Assembly (NCBI GenBank): GCA_017961175.1
Contig: JAGCXV010000035.1
Location: 1 to 64,000 of the forward strand
Length of the DNA: 64,000 nucleotides
Reading direction: 5' to 3'
Source: Bacteroidales bacterium
GTDB taxonomy: Bacteria; Bacteroidota; Bacteroidia; Bacteroidales; UBA932
Shown: piece after piece, positions 41,724-50,996 of the stretch
Layout of the letters: each line of letters starts with the position of its first letter
Position numbering within the stretch: the stretch's first letter is position 1
Program-made: the position numbers and the translations under genes
The notes under the pieces: generated by a model
The model's input: only the letters and a program-made list of their open reading frames with translations
Told to the model about the DNA's origin: nothing
The model's database searches: none

Positions 41724-43739
41724 ATGGAATTCAAGATTGACTCCAGATACAAGCCGACGGGTGACCAGCCGGAAGCCATAGACGCCATTGTCCGGGCCAT
41801 TGAGGACGGGGAAAAGGCGGTGACGCTGCTGGGAGTAACCGGAAGCGGCAAGACCTTCACGATGGCAAACGCCATTGCGAGGCTGGGGCGTCCTGCGCTG
41901 ATACTCAGCCACAACAAGACCCTGGCGGCACAGCTATACGGAGAATTCAAGTCCTTCTTTCCGGAAAACGCTGTGGAGTACTTTGTATCTTACTACGACT
42001 ATTACCAGCCGGAGGCCTACATCCCTACCACTGATACCTACATTGAAAAGGACCTTTCCATCAACGACGAGATAGACAAGCTGAGGATTGCAGCCTCCGC
42101 ATCCCTGCTTTCAGGAAGAAGGGACATTGTGGTGATTTCTTCCGTTTCCTGCCTGTATGGCATTGGCAATCCAGCTGATTTCCACGCAAATACAATAACG
42201 GTTAAGGTGGGAGATGCAATCGCGAGGAACACATTTCTGTATAGGCTGGTGGACAGTATGTACTCCAGGAGCGACGTGGAATTCAAGAGAGGAACTTTCC
42301 GTGTGCGGGGAGACAGCGTGGACATATATCTGGCATACGGGGAAGAAGGAGCAAGAATCGTTTTCTTCGGAAACCAGGTAGAGGAAATAGAGATCTTCGA
42401 TCCTGTAAGCGGTACGACAAAGGAATATCGCGACGAGATATCCATCTACCCGGCAAACATCTTCTCCACCACAAAAGAACGTACAGCCCTGGCAATAAAG
42501 CAGATACAGGATGATCTGGTACAGAGGTACGAATACTTTATGGCCGATGGCAGGCCTCACGAGGCCAACCGCCTGAAGCAGAGGGTGGAGTATGACATCG
42601 AAATGATAAAGGAACTGGGGTACTGCCCGGGAATAGAGAACTACTCCCGCTATTTTGACGGGAGAAGCGCCGGGAGCAGGCCGTTCTGCCTCCTGGACTA
42701 CTTCCCGAAGGACTTTATAACTTTCATAGACGAAAGCCACGTGACAGTTCCTCAGATAAGGGCTATGAGCGGAGGAGACCGCTCGCGCAAACAGACACTG
42801 ATAGAATACGGATTCAGGCTTCCTGCAGCGGCAGACAACCGCCCTCTGAGATTTGAGGAGTTCCAGGCCCTTACCAACCAGACGGTTTATGTGAGCGCCA
42901 CTCCGGCAGACTTTGAACTGGAAGAAAGCCAAGGGCTTATAGCTGAACAGCTTGTAAGGCCTACTGGACTTCTCGATCCACCAGTGATTGTGCGGCCTAC
43001 CAAGAACCAGATAGACGACTTGATGGAAGAGATAGCTGTCCGGGCGGAAAAGGACGAGAGGATACTGGTAACAACCCTTACCAAGAGAATGGCGGAAGAC
43101 CTTTACAAGTTCCTGTCCGGAGCCGGTGTAAGGTGCAGCTATATCCACTCCGACGTGGATACTATGGAAAGGATCCAGATCATAGAAGATTTCCAGAAAG
43201 GACTGTTCGACGTGCTGATCGGAGTGAACCTCCTCAGGGAAGGCCTTGACCTACCGCAGGTTTCCCTTGTAGCCATTCTGGATGCAGACAAGGAGGGCTT
43301 CCTTAGAAGCACTACCGCACTTACCCAGACTGCTGGCCGAGCCGCAAGAAACCTGAACGGGTGCGTGATAATGTATGCGGACACCATTACCCGCAGCATG
43401 AAGGAAACGATTGACGAGACCAACCGCCGCCGTAAAAAGCAGATGGAATACAATAAGGCCAACAACATTACCCCTACCCAGATCGAGAAGGTTGAAAGGA
43501 ATGTCCTTGGCCGAGACAGGACTCTGGCAGAAATTGCGTCAAGGTTCGATGTGCCTGACGCAGAAAGTGTTGCGAATGATCCTGTAATCTCATCCATGAG
43601 CAATGCTGAGCTTCAGAAGAGCATAGAAAGCTCAAGGATAAAGATGGAAAACGCTGCAAAGGAACTTGACTTCCTTTCAGCCGCCCGTTATCGTGATGAA
43701 ATGAACGCCCTTAAGGCTCTGCTGGAAAAAAAGAGGTAA
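41724..43739 (+). CDS. uvrB: Excinuclease ABC subunit B
   Basis: A 671-residue UvrB, full length for the family. It has Walker A TGSGKT (about residues 38-43), the beta-hairpin FVSYYDYYQPEAYIP that clamps DNA at lesions, helicase motifs FIDESHVT and IGVNLLREGLDLP, QTAGRAARN, and a C-terminal UVR motif (AKELDFLSAARYRDEM) for UvrC contact. It verifies damage in nucleotide excision repair with UvrA (encoded at 54489-57266) and UvrC. It lies between the M28-like gene and an RSH gene with gaps of only 5 bases. Confidence 0.98.
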   Translation: MEFKIDSRYKPTGDQPEAIDAIVRAIEDGEKAVTLLGVTGSGKTFTMANAIARLGRPALILSHNKTLAAQLYGEFKSFFPENAVEYFVSYYDYYQPEAYIPTTDTYIEKDLSINDEIDKLRIAASASLLSGRRDIVVISSVSCLYGIGNPADFHANTITVKVGDAIARNTFLYRLVDSMYSRSDVEFKRGTFRVRGDSVDIYLAYGEEGARIVFFGNQVEEIEIFDPVSGTTKEYRDEISIYPANIFSTTKERTALAIKQIQDDLVQRYEYFMADGRPHEANRLKQRVEYDIEMIKELGYCPGIENYSRYFDGRSAGSRPFCLLDYFPKDFITFIDESHVTVPQIRAMSGGDRSRKQTLIEYGFRLPAAADNRPLRFEEFQALTNQTVYVSATPADFELEESQGLIAEQLVRPTGLLDPPVIVRPTKNQIDDLMEEIAVRAEKDERILVTTLTKRMAEDLYKFLSGAGVRCSYIHSDVDTMERIQIIEDFQKGLFDVLIGVNLLREGLDLPQVSLVAILDADKEGFLRSTTALTQTAGRAARNLNGCVIMYADTITRSMKETIDETNRRRKKQMEYNKANNITPTQIEKVERNVLGRDRTLAEIASRFDVPDAESVANDPVISSMSNAELQKSIESSRIKMENAAKELDFLSAARYRDEMNALKALLEKKR

Positions 43740-43744
43740 ATGAC

Positions 43745-45835
43745 ATGGAAAGCACCCTTGTAGATAAAAGTTATGCCATTGCCCTGGAAGCCTTGAAAGG
43801 AATGGAAAGGGAAAACCATCATCCTTTCATTGAACATCCCGAAAATGTGGCCCGCATCGTATCTGAAGAGATAGGTCTGAGAGATGATGCAGTTTGCGCC
43901 GTATACCTTCACGAAGCCTCCAGAGGAAACGAGGAACTCCAGATGAAACTGCGCAAGGAATTTCCGGCGGACATTATGGGTATGGTGGACGGCCTGAACA
44001 GCATCTCCAAGATCACCCCAAAGGAAACCAGGCTTCAAGCGGAAAACTACCGCAAGATGATTGTCTCCTACTCCAGGGATCCGAGGGTAACGCTCATCAA
44101 GATAGCAGACCGTCTGGAGATTATGCGCAATCTGGCTATATTCCCGAAATCCAGCCAGATGCGCAAGCTCACTGAAACCCAGATGCTCTACATTCCTCTG
44201 GCACACCAGCTGGGTCTTTACAAGATCAAGGGAGAAATGGAGAACCTCTATTTCCGCTATTCCGATCCGGAGCATTTCAGGGCTATAAGCAACAAGCTGC
44301 TGGCAACCCGGAAAGAGAGGGAGGCTCTGGTCGCTGAGTTCCTCCAGCCTCTGGAAAAGAAACTTAAAGATGCGGGGATACGCTATACACTCAAGGTCAG
44401 GACAAAGACCGCCTGGTCAATCTGGCAGAAAATGCAGAAACAAGATGTTCCGTTCGAGGGCGTAAGCGACGTTTTTGCCATCAGGTTCATACTGGACGTT
44501 CCCCTGGAAAAGGAGAAAGAAGCATGCTGGCAGGTTTATTCTCTGGTGACCCAGGAGTACAAGCCAGACGTATCTCGCCTTAGAGACTGGATATCAAACC
44601 CTAAGGAGAACGGATACGAGAGTCTCCACACCACCGTGGAAAACAAGGACGGAGCAAAGGTGGAGGTTCAGATCCGCACCCAGAGAATGGACGAGATTGC
44701 CGAGAACGGACACGCCTCCCACTGGAGCTACAAGGGAATCAAGGCTGTAAAGGGTCTGGACGAGTGGCTTGGCGATGTCAAGAAAGCGCTGGAAACTCCC
44801 GGCCTCTTCTCTGACGGATCGCTGAGAAAAGACCTGAACGAAATATTTGTCTTCACTCCGAACGGAGACCTCAAGCAGCTTCCAAGGGGAGCCTGCGTTC
44901 TGGATTTTGCATTTTCCATACACTCCAACCTCGGAATGAGCTGCAGCGGCGCAAAGGTCAACGGAAAGGTAAAATCCATCAGGGAAGAACTCCATACCGG
45001 AGACGTGGTGGAGATTATGAGCCGCAAGGACCAGAAACCGTCCCGCGACTGGCTGAACATAGTCATTTCCTCCAAGGCCAGAAGCCACATAAAGAGTAAG
45101 TTGAAGGAGGAGGAAGGCAAGATGAGCCGCCTTGGAAGGGAGACCCTTGAGCGCAGGATGAAGAACTGGAAGATGGAGCTCACGGACGAAGTCCTTTCCA
45201 ACCTTGCCAAGCATTACAAGATGAAGTCCATAGGAGACTTCCTTATCGCGATAAACGACCAGACGATCAGCCTTCAGGACGTAAAGGACTACCTGAGCGG
45301 AGCCACCCCGGAAAAGGAGGAGAAGGAAGACAAGCAGTCTGCCAAACTGCTGGAAAAGAGCACGAGAGGCCGCTCGGACTATCTTGTCATCAGCGACAAA
45401 CTGGACAATATAAGTTTCAAGATGGCCCGCTGCTGCAACCCTATCTTCGGAGACGATGTATTCGGTTTCGTGACGGCCAGCGGAGGTATCAGCATACACA
45501 GGATATCCTGCCCTAATGCAGCAAGGCTGATCAGCCAATATCCTTACCGTATCCAGAAGGTTAAATGGAGACAGACATCCACCTCGTCCCAGTTCCAGAC
45601 AGGCCTTAAAGTCATAGGTATCGGAGACGCATCGATGTCCAATGCCGTTATGGAATGCGTAGTAAAGACAGGAGCCAGCATAAGGGCATTCAGGATCTCA
45701 GAAAGACAGAAGGCAAAACTCGAGTTCGTGGCCGAGATGGAGATTTCAGTAGGCGGCAACGCTCACCTGGACAAAGTAATCTCTGCCCTTAAAAAAATGC
45801 GTGAAGTGTCAAACGTTATCAGAACTTCTCGGTAA
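43745..45835 (+). CDS. RelA/SpoT-family (p)ppGpp synthetase with degenerate hydrolase domain
   Basis: A 696-residue long RSH protein with HD, synthetase, TGS, helical and ACT parts. The synthetase is intact: DVFAIRFI, the RLRDWISNPKENGYESLHTTV block (an RxKD-type loop) and EVQIRTQRMDE. In the HD domain, metal-type residues His31, His56 and Asp122 remain, but the HD pair is His56-Glu57 and the residues aligned with the hydrolase Glu-Asp of HDxxED are Arg60-Gly61. Hydrolysis is therefore probably lost and the enzyme acts as a synthetase under starvation. TGS spans about 367-430. It follows uvrB by 5 bases and overlaps the convergent EEP gene by 17 bases. Confidence 0.9.
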   Translation: MESTLVDKSYAIALEALKGMERENHHPFIEHPENVARIVSEEIGLRDDAVCAVYLHEASRGNEELQMKLRKEFPADIMGMVDGLNSISKITPKETRLQAENYRKMIVSYSRDPRVTLIKIADRLEIMRNLAIFPKSSQMRKLTETQMLYIPLAHQLGLYKIKGEMENLYFRYSDPEHFRAISNKLLATRKEREALVAEFLQPLEKKLKDAGIRYTLKVRTKTAWSIWQKMQKQDVPFEGVSDVFAIRFILDVPLEKEKEACWQVYSLVTQEYKPDVSRLRDWISNPKENGYESLHTTVENKDGAKVEVQIRTQRMDEIAENGHASHWSYKGIKAVKGLDEWLGDVKKALETPGLFSDGSLRKDLNEIFVFTPNGDLKQLPRGACVLDFAFSIHSNLGMSCSGAKVNGKVKSIREELHTGDVVEIMSRKDQKPSRDWLNIVISSKARSHIKSKLKEEEGKMSRLGRETLERRMKNWKMELTDEVLSNLAKHYKMKSIGDFLIAINDQTISLQDVKDYLSGATPEKEEKEDKQSAKLLEKSTRGRSDYLVISDKLDNISFKMARCCNPIFGDDVFGFVTASGGISIHRISCPNAARLISQYPYRIQKVKWRQTSTSSQFQTGLKVIGIGDASMSNAVMECVVKTGASIRAFRISERQKAKLEFVAEMEISVGGNAHLDKVISALKKMREVSNVIRTSR

Positions 45836-46661
45836 CGATGTTCTCGCCATTGTATATCAAGACGAAAATAGGCCTGTGGTCAGAAGCCATCTTTTCCGGC
45901 TGAACCCAGGAGGCTACTCCCTGCTTACCCTTTTCCAGATCCTTCAGGAAAGATTTTCCGGCTCCACCTTTATAAACCATGATATAGTCCAGGGTGCGGT
46001 CCGGATTGTCTGAAGGGAAAGTCTTAACCTCATATGCTGAAAGGACTGCGAAGCTCTCTGCAAGAATCCTCATTTCCATGGAATTAGGCTCAAAGTTAAA
46101 GTCTCCTGCAAGGAAGAACAGTTTGTCCTTGTTAATGCCTTTCTTGACAATCTGGGCAATCTTTCTGCATGCGGCGATCCTGGAGTCCTTGTCCAAAGAC
46201 ATGTGAACGCTGCCCAGATAGAATTTATCGAATTCAACTATGAGCAGAACCCTCGGTTCCTCAGCGCCCGGAAGAGGATAGTATGTAGAGTGTACAGGCG
46301 GCTTCCTGGTCAAGATTGCATTGCCGTACTTTCCGCCGTCAAAATCCATCGCTGAGGCAAAATAAGCTGCATAGTCTCCTGCCAGACGGGCGATTGTCTT
46401 TGGGGAGTCAGAACCTCCGATTCGGGCAGTCCCATTGTCAACTTCCTGAAGGGCAACGACATCCGGCTGTACAATGGAGATTTCCTTGGCTATCCTTGCA
46501 AAATCCACCTTGTCGTCCATTCCTTTTCCATGACGGATATTAAAACTCATGATGGAAAGAACATGGTCTTCCGGTTTTTCGCTGCGTATCTTGATTTTCT
46601 GGGAAAATCCCGCGCCGCATAAAAGGAACAATGTTGCGGCTAGTAAAAGAATCCTTTTCAT
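45819..46661 (-). CDS. Secreted endonuclease/exonuclease/phosphatase (EEP) family protein
   Basis: A 280-residue protein with a signal peptide (KRILLLAATLFLLCGAGFSQ) and an EEP fold: SFNIRHG, LQEVDNGT (metal Glu), GSVHMS, LAGDFNFEPNS, RTLDYIMV and SDHRPIFV (catalytic Asp-His). Secreted relatives in Bacteroidota cleave nucleic acids or act on phospholipid or sugar phosphates; the substrate cannot be told from sequence. It has its own promoter and its 3' end overlaps the RSH gene tail by 17 bases. Confidence 0.88.
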   Translation of the reverse strand: MKRILLLAATLFLLCGAGFSQKIKIRSEKPEDHVLSIMSFNIRHGKGMDDKVDFARIAKEISIVQPDVVALQEVDNGTARIGGSDSPKTIARLAGDYAAYFASAMDFDGGKYGNAILTRKPPVHSTYYPLPGAEEPRVLLIVEFDKFYLGSVHMSLDKDSRIAACRKIAQIVKKGINKDKLFFLAGDFNFEPNSMEMRILAESFAVLSAYEVKTFPSDNPDRTLDYIMVYKGGAGKSFLKDLEKGKQGVASWVQPEKMASDHRPIFVLIYNGENIVTEKF

Positions 46662-46683
46662 AACTACTACGGTTGAATCTATG

Positions 46684-46691
46684 CAAATATA
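46684..46691 (-). promoter_or_regulatory. -7 element for the EEP gene
   Basis: The minus strand reads TATATTTG, 22 bases before the EEP start, in the 38-base gap after cluster B. Confidence 0.5.
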
Positions 46692-46699
46692 CTAAAAGA

Positions 46700-49546
46700 T
46701 TAATTGAGGATTTCATCCAGATTGAAGACAAGAGTTCCTTCCGTATTCTCTATTTCTTCTGAACAATGGACATGAAGGTTCTCCGGGAAAGGGCTCATTG
46801 CAGAAAGAAGGGCTGAGTCGTCGTTGTCCTCGTGGTAGGAGTGCACCTGGATTTCAGGATGTACGAGGGCCATCATCAGAGAGAACTGTCCCCGTCCGCC
46901 ATTGATGACGGAAACGGTTTCAGACGTCAGGCCAGCATCTATCCACTGGCTGAAATCATCATATCTGCGAAGCAGACGCCTAGTTTCCCTTTCCAGAGCA
47001 TAGCCCTTGAAGATGTACTTGTAAATGACATACTTGTGGAAGGAATGAGTGTCTTTTACGGCGTTGCCACCGGCTTTCCTTTCAAAAATGCGCCCGAATG
47101 TCAGTGGCATCTTCCTGTATTTTCCCCTCTTTTTCACCAGGAAGGAGAATAATGCAGGCGGCACTATCCAGGCCATCAGTACAACAGAGAACATTCCCAC
47201 GATGGTCACCTCTGCAAGAGAGTGAAGCGCAGGATGTCTGGCCACTATCAGGGAGCCCATTCCGATGAACATGATCAGGGCGGAAACCATAATGCTGTTC
47301 TTGAACGAGGCCAGGACCTTTTTCCTGTAGGCGAACTCGTCTATCAGACCTTCCGTGATGAATATCGTGTAATCGTCTCCCTGTCCGAAAATGAACGTTG
47401 CAAGAATCACGTTCACTATGTTGAACTGCATTCCCAGAAGATTCATTATGCCTAGGATCCAGAACCATCCCATAGCCATAGGAAGAAACGCTATCAGCGT
47501 GAGTTCCAGTCTTCCGAAAGAAATCCATAGGAATACAAAAACTATGAGTCCGCAGGCAAAGCCGATATAGTTGAAATCGTCCGAAAGGCTCCTGGCAATG
47601 GATGAGTTCATTCCTGCAAAATCAAACGCATAGCCGTCCTCTCCAACAGCGGCGTCCAAAGTCTGTGCAGCCTTGCCGACATCCTGAGCCTTAACCACAT
47701 CCACTACCGAGCAGACGCCACCTGATGTGCTGAATGAATTGCCGAGAACCGCCTGGCGGAGAGTATCGAAATGCTCAAACGGCTTTGCGGAATATTCCTC
47801 GGCAATGAGCGTCCTGAAAGAAGAGAAAGCCGTCTCTCTGAAGCTGTAGTGTGGAGCACGGCTGTCCAGCCTGGAGAGAACCTCGTCTTTATGCTCTTTC
47901 CAGAATGTGTTCCAGAGGCCTATCCTCCTCTGCTGCTCGGCCTTCGGAGCGATAAAAGCAATCGATGAAGAAAATCCTTCAATGACTCCTGCCTTTTTCA
48001 GGCTGTCCAGAACAGGAGCCATTGCCATCCGATGCTCCAGAGCCTCGTCCCAGTTACCGCCTTCCGCAACGAGATAGATATTTGATGTATCATTTACACC
48101 GGCCTGTACTCCTAGACCTTCCAGCAACCGTTCCTGCTTGGGCGTTAGGTAGTTGATACGGTTCATATCAGTATCGAAAGAAGTTCCGAAACTGAAATAG
48201 CCGAAGAATACCGTAAGGGCAATGACCACCCAGAGCAACCACCTTTTCCGCTCCGGAGCAAAGGAAGAAACGCCTTTGAAAAGAAGCTTCTCCTTCCCAT
48301 CCCTTCTCTTTACAAGATGCGGAAGGAACACCAGCACAAAAACGATTGTTCCGATCAGCATAAACGCGGCAAAGAATCCCAGGTCCTTCAAAGCGGGAGC
48401 GTCCAAAGGCATAAGGGCGGCGAAAGCGCCCACCGTAGTGATATTGCCGATAAGAAGCGGAGCCACCATTTCCTTCAGAGCCTGCCGCACGGAACCTCCG
48501 TGATCCGTATGTGCCACAAAATGAAGCGGATAGTTAACCGCAATTCCTATTATTATGGAACCGATTCCAAGAACTATCAGGGAAACATCGTTTCTAAGCG
48601 CCGCAATAAATCCCATCGCAAACAGCCATCCGAACAGAATGGCCAGCCCTATCAGAAGAAGGCTCTTGATTCTCCTGAATGCCAGAACCAGAAGAATCAG
48701 AATAAGTGTCACGGCTATAGATATCGCCCTCTTGCTGTCGCTTTTGATTCTTCGGGCGTTGTCCACGGAAATAACAGGCGCCCCCGTAAAGGCAAGATCC
48801 ACATCCGGACAGGCTTCCGCAGTCTGGCGGGCTATGCTGTCCAGATAATTGACCAGCAGGTTGTTATTGGCCGATTCCATCGCCCCGTACGGAGAGGCAA
48901 GCAAGGCAATGGCATAACCCTTACCGGGGGTGAAGATATATCCGTCGTCGAACTCGAACGGGAGTGCCAGCCGGCTTTCCTGTAGCCGGCTGATTACTGG
49001 TGAAAAAAGCGAAAGCGGATCGCTGCCGATACTGCTTGTGAAGAACCCCGTGGCAGGCATCATTATCATACCCACATCCGCCTCAAGAGACTCGTCCACA
49101 TAGGAAGGACTGGAGAGGAGGCTATCCATCCTCTCGTAGTCAGAATCGCTGAGCATCAAAGGGATATTCCTGTAGACAAAGTCCGTTATCCCGGCATATC
49201 TGTCAAAGTCTATCTGAGATTCTATGCTTGTTATGTGCCTGCTTCCTTCACCCTCCCGGACTTTAGCGGAGAATGTATCAACGGCGTCGGTAAGGGCGCT
49301 TTCAGAGGATGCGGAGTCTTTCAGGCGGAACATCGCTACAACCCTCTGCCCACCGGAGATGTCCTGATATAAAGTTATGGCTTTCTGCTGGTTGCCGCCT
49401 GCCGGAAGGAAATCCCAGATATTCTCGTTGTACTTCAGAGACAAGGTCATAAGCACAAGAGCCGCCATTACCGCAAACAGCAGGGCAAGGCAAAGCCCCT
49501 TGCGCTTGGAAAGAAAATCGTAGATATGAAGGAAGAAATCCGTCAT
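46700..49546 (-). CDS. MMPL/RND-type exporter with a methyltransferase-like C-terminal tail
   Basis: A 948-residue protein. Residues ~1-820 repeat the MMPL architecture of the cluster A exporter (IIIGIAVNYPLHFVAH and FGQGDDYTIFITEGL in the helix bundles). The last ~120 residues resemble the N-terminal half of a class I SAM methyltransferase, with a helical lead-in (YVIYKYIFKGYALERETRRLL) and a glycine-rich strand SVINGGRGQFSL near residue 882, followed by HSYHEDNDD and a final VFNLDEI. That is too short for a full methyltransferase, so the tail may be a relic, a binding module or half of a split enzyme. It overlaps the BtrH-like stop by one base. Confidence 0.85.
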   Translation of the reverse strand: MTDFFLHIYDFLSKRKGLCLALLFAVMAALVLMTLSLKYNENIWDFLPAGGNQQKAITLYQDISGGQRVVAMFRLKDSASSESALTDAVDTFSAKVREGEGSRHITSIESQIDFDRYAGITDFVYRNIPLMLSDSDYERMDSLLSSPSYVDESLEADVGMIMMPATGFFTSSIGSDPLSLFSPVISRLQESRLALPFEFDDGYIFTPGKGYAIALLASPYGAMESANNNLLVNYLDSIARQTAEACPDVDLAFTGAPVISVDNARRIKSDSKRAISIAVTLILILLVLAFRRIKSLLLIGLAILFGWLFAMGFIAALRNDVSLIVLGIGSIIIGIAVNYPLHFVAHTDHGGSVRQALKEMVAPLLIGNITTVGAFAALMPLDAPALKDLGFFAAFMLIGTIVFVLVFLPHLVKRRDGKEKLLFKGVSSFAPERKRWLLWVVIALTVFFGYFSFGTSFDTDMNRINYLTPKQERLLEGLGVQAGVNDTSNIYLVAEGGNWDEALEHRMAMAPVLDSLKKAGVIEGFSSSIAFIAPKAEQQRRIGLWNTFWKEHKDEVLSRLDSRAPHYSFRETAFSSFRTLIAEEYSAKPFEHFDTLRQAVLGNSFSTSGGVCSVVDVVKAQDVGKAAQTLDAAVGEDGYAFDFAGMNSSIARSLSDDFNYIGFACGLIVFVFLWISFGRLELTLIAFLPMAMGWFWILGIMNLLGMQFNIVNVILATFIFGQGDDYTIFITEGLIDEFAYRKKVLASFKNSIMVSALIMFIGMGSLIVARHPALHSLAEVTIVGMFSVVLMAWIVPPALFSFLVKKRGKYRKMPLTFGRIFERKAGGNAVKDTHSFHKYVIYKYIFKGYALERETRRLLRRYDDFSQWIDAGLTSETVSVINGGRGQFSLMMALVHPEIQVHSYHEDNDDSALLSAMSPFPENLHVHCSEEIENTEGTLVFNLDEILN

Positions 49547-50580
49547 CAGTCCATATACTTTTCAACGGCCCTTTCCAGGTCTTTGTAGAAGGCAGCCTCC
49601 TTATTGGCAAGGTTGCGGAGCATGTCTCCAAGATCGTCGAAAGTGCAGGTTTCCGCCTTCCTCCTTTTAAACATCCTAGAAGCCCTTACGGCAAATTCCC
49701 TCCACAAATCCCCTATTTCCGTGATTCTGGCGGAATACTCATTAAGCTCGGCGATACCTGTCCTCTGCGCCGCCTCCTGAAGGAAAGCACCGTATATGAA
49801 GCGGAATCCGGCCCCTCCGGTTCCGATTTCCTCCAGCATCCTGACAACCTGGGCAACATTCATAAGGGCCTTCTGAGTACCCATTTTCCTTTCCCAGGTG
49901 CGGATTCTTTCGGAAAGGAACAGCATACCCCTGACTCCCACATACTTAACTCCCCTGTAGGTGCGTGTCATTATCCTGCAGTTCTTGGCGATGGCCTTGA
50001 GAATCATAGGCTTCATGTCCGGCAAATGAGGAGGGACGGACTTGATCCAGTACATTCTTCCGAACAGGCGGTACGAACCGCCCTTGGCATATCTGACCTT
50101 CAGAAGATCCTCGCGGCTGATTGTAACCTTGCAGGTGGCGTTTGAGTCCAGAACACCATAGTCTCCGATGGTTTCGTCCTTTCCTATTACGCAGATATTG
50201 TGGCCGTTAAAATGGAACCGGTATTCTTTTGGAACGTATGGCAGGTAATACATTCCCACCACAAGGGCCACCGGCTTTTTCTCCTTCAGAAGCAGATCGT
50301 CCAGTTTTCTCATACCCTTTTCCCTGTTGAAGTACCTTGCGGTTTCCGTCTTTATGCCAAGCAGTTTGGTAATGCGCTTGAAGAGGAAACCGGGAACGGT
50401 CCTGAAGGAAGTAAGGGGCATTCCGCTCACGTCCACAAAAGGCACGTGGCTGAAAAACAGTCCGCTGGCAAGGCCGAAAATCATCGGCTCGGAAAGGTCA
50501 ATCCCGTGGAATCTCAAAAGGGCCGAAATGGCTCCGTTCTCGCAATGCGCCGCTGACCTGTGCTCAAGATTCAGTTCCAT
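49546..50580 (-). CDS. BtrH-like acyltransferase (cysteine peptidase fold)
   Basis: A 344-residue protein whose first ~190 residues match the BtrH N-terminal/DUF4872 type. A papain/C39-like triad is visible: Cys13 in EHRSAAHCENGAI, His in FHFNGHNICVIG and Asp in VLDSNA. BtrH of the butirosin pathway moves an acyl group from an ACP to an amine. Here an acyl-ACP to acceptor transfer, for instance joining polyene acid and resorcinol, would fit, but it is inference. The C-terminal ~150 residues are helical. It lies between the HTH-like gene (1-base gap) and the MMPL exporter (1-base overlap). Confidence 0.75.
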   Translation of the reverse strand: MELNLEHRSAAHCENGAISALLRFHGIDLSEPMIFGLASGLFFSHVPFVDVSGMPLTSFRTVPGFLFKRITKLLGIKTETARYFNREKGMRKLDDLLLKEKKPVALVVGMYYLPYVPKEYRFHFNGHNICVIGKDETIGDYGVLDSNATCKVTISREDLLKVRYAKGGSYRLFGRMYWIKSVPPHLPDMKPMILKAIAKNCRIMTRTYRGVKYVGVRGMLFLSERIRTWERKMGTQKALMNVAQVVRMLEEIGTGGAGFRFIYGAFLQEAAQRTGIAELNEYSARITEIGDLWREFAVRASRMFKRRKAETCTFDDLGDMLRNLANKEAAFYKDLERAVEKYMD

Positions 50581-50581
50581 A

Positions 50582-50983
50582 TCACTCCGGGATTGTTTTA
50601 AGTTCCGCTACGGTTATTCTCAGAGCCCCGGCATATTTTGCCAAAGTCTTTTCATCGAGGGCGGCAAAGTTTTCCGGACGGAAATGCCGGCGGATCTTTC
50701 GCCTTGGAATGCCGGTGTAATCGGAAAGGAGCCTTACGTCCATCAGATTCTTGGCGGCGTGATATTCCAGAGGGCTGCTTTCTCCCCTTTTCACTTTCTC
50801 TGCGATGAGGCCGCACTGCCCTCTGACTTCATCCAGAGCCATATCCAGGGCATCGTTCTTGGGAGTCCAGCCGTCGCTGAGGACAGCCTTGTACTGCCCT
50901 TTCTCGTCCACGGCGTAATTTACGTCACGCACTACAGAACCCTTGTAGTATTTCAAGTCCTGAGGAACCTCGTCTACTTTCAT
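50582..50983 (-). CDS. Small protein with a C-terminal lambda-repressor-like HTH
   Basis: A 133-residue soluble protein. The last ~60 residues (LLSDYTGIPRRKIRRHF, then LAKYAGALRITVAELK) have the helix pattern of Cro/C1-type HTH domains, and the N-terminal half is charged with KNDALDMALDEVRGQ. It may be a cluster regulator or a structural partner that has kept only the HTH fold. It lies between darB (13-base gap) and the BtrH-like gene. Similar small proteins occur in Bacteroidota aryl polyene loci as far as I recall; no function is known to me. Confidence 0.65.
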   Translation of the reverse strand: MKVDEVPQDLKYYKGSVVRDVNYAVDEKGQYKAVLSDGWTPKNDALDMALDEVRGQCGLIAEKVKRGESSPLEYHAAKNLMDVRLLSDYTGIPRRKIRRHFRPENFAALDEKTLAKYAGALRITVAELKTIPE

Positions 50984-50996
50984 AACCTGTTAATTT

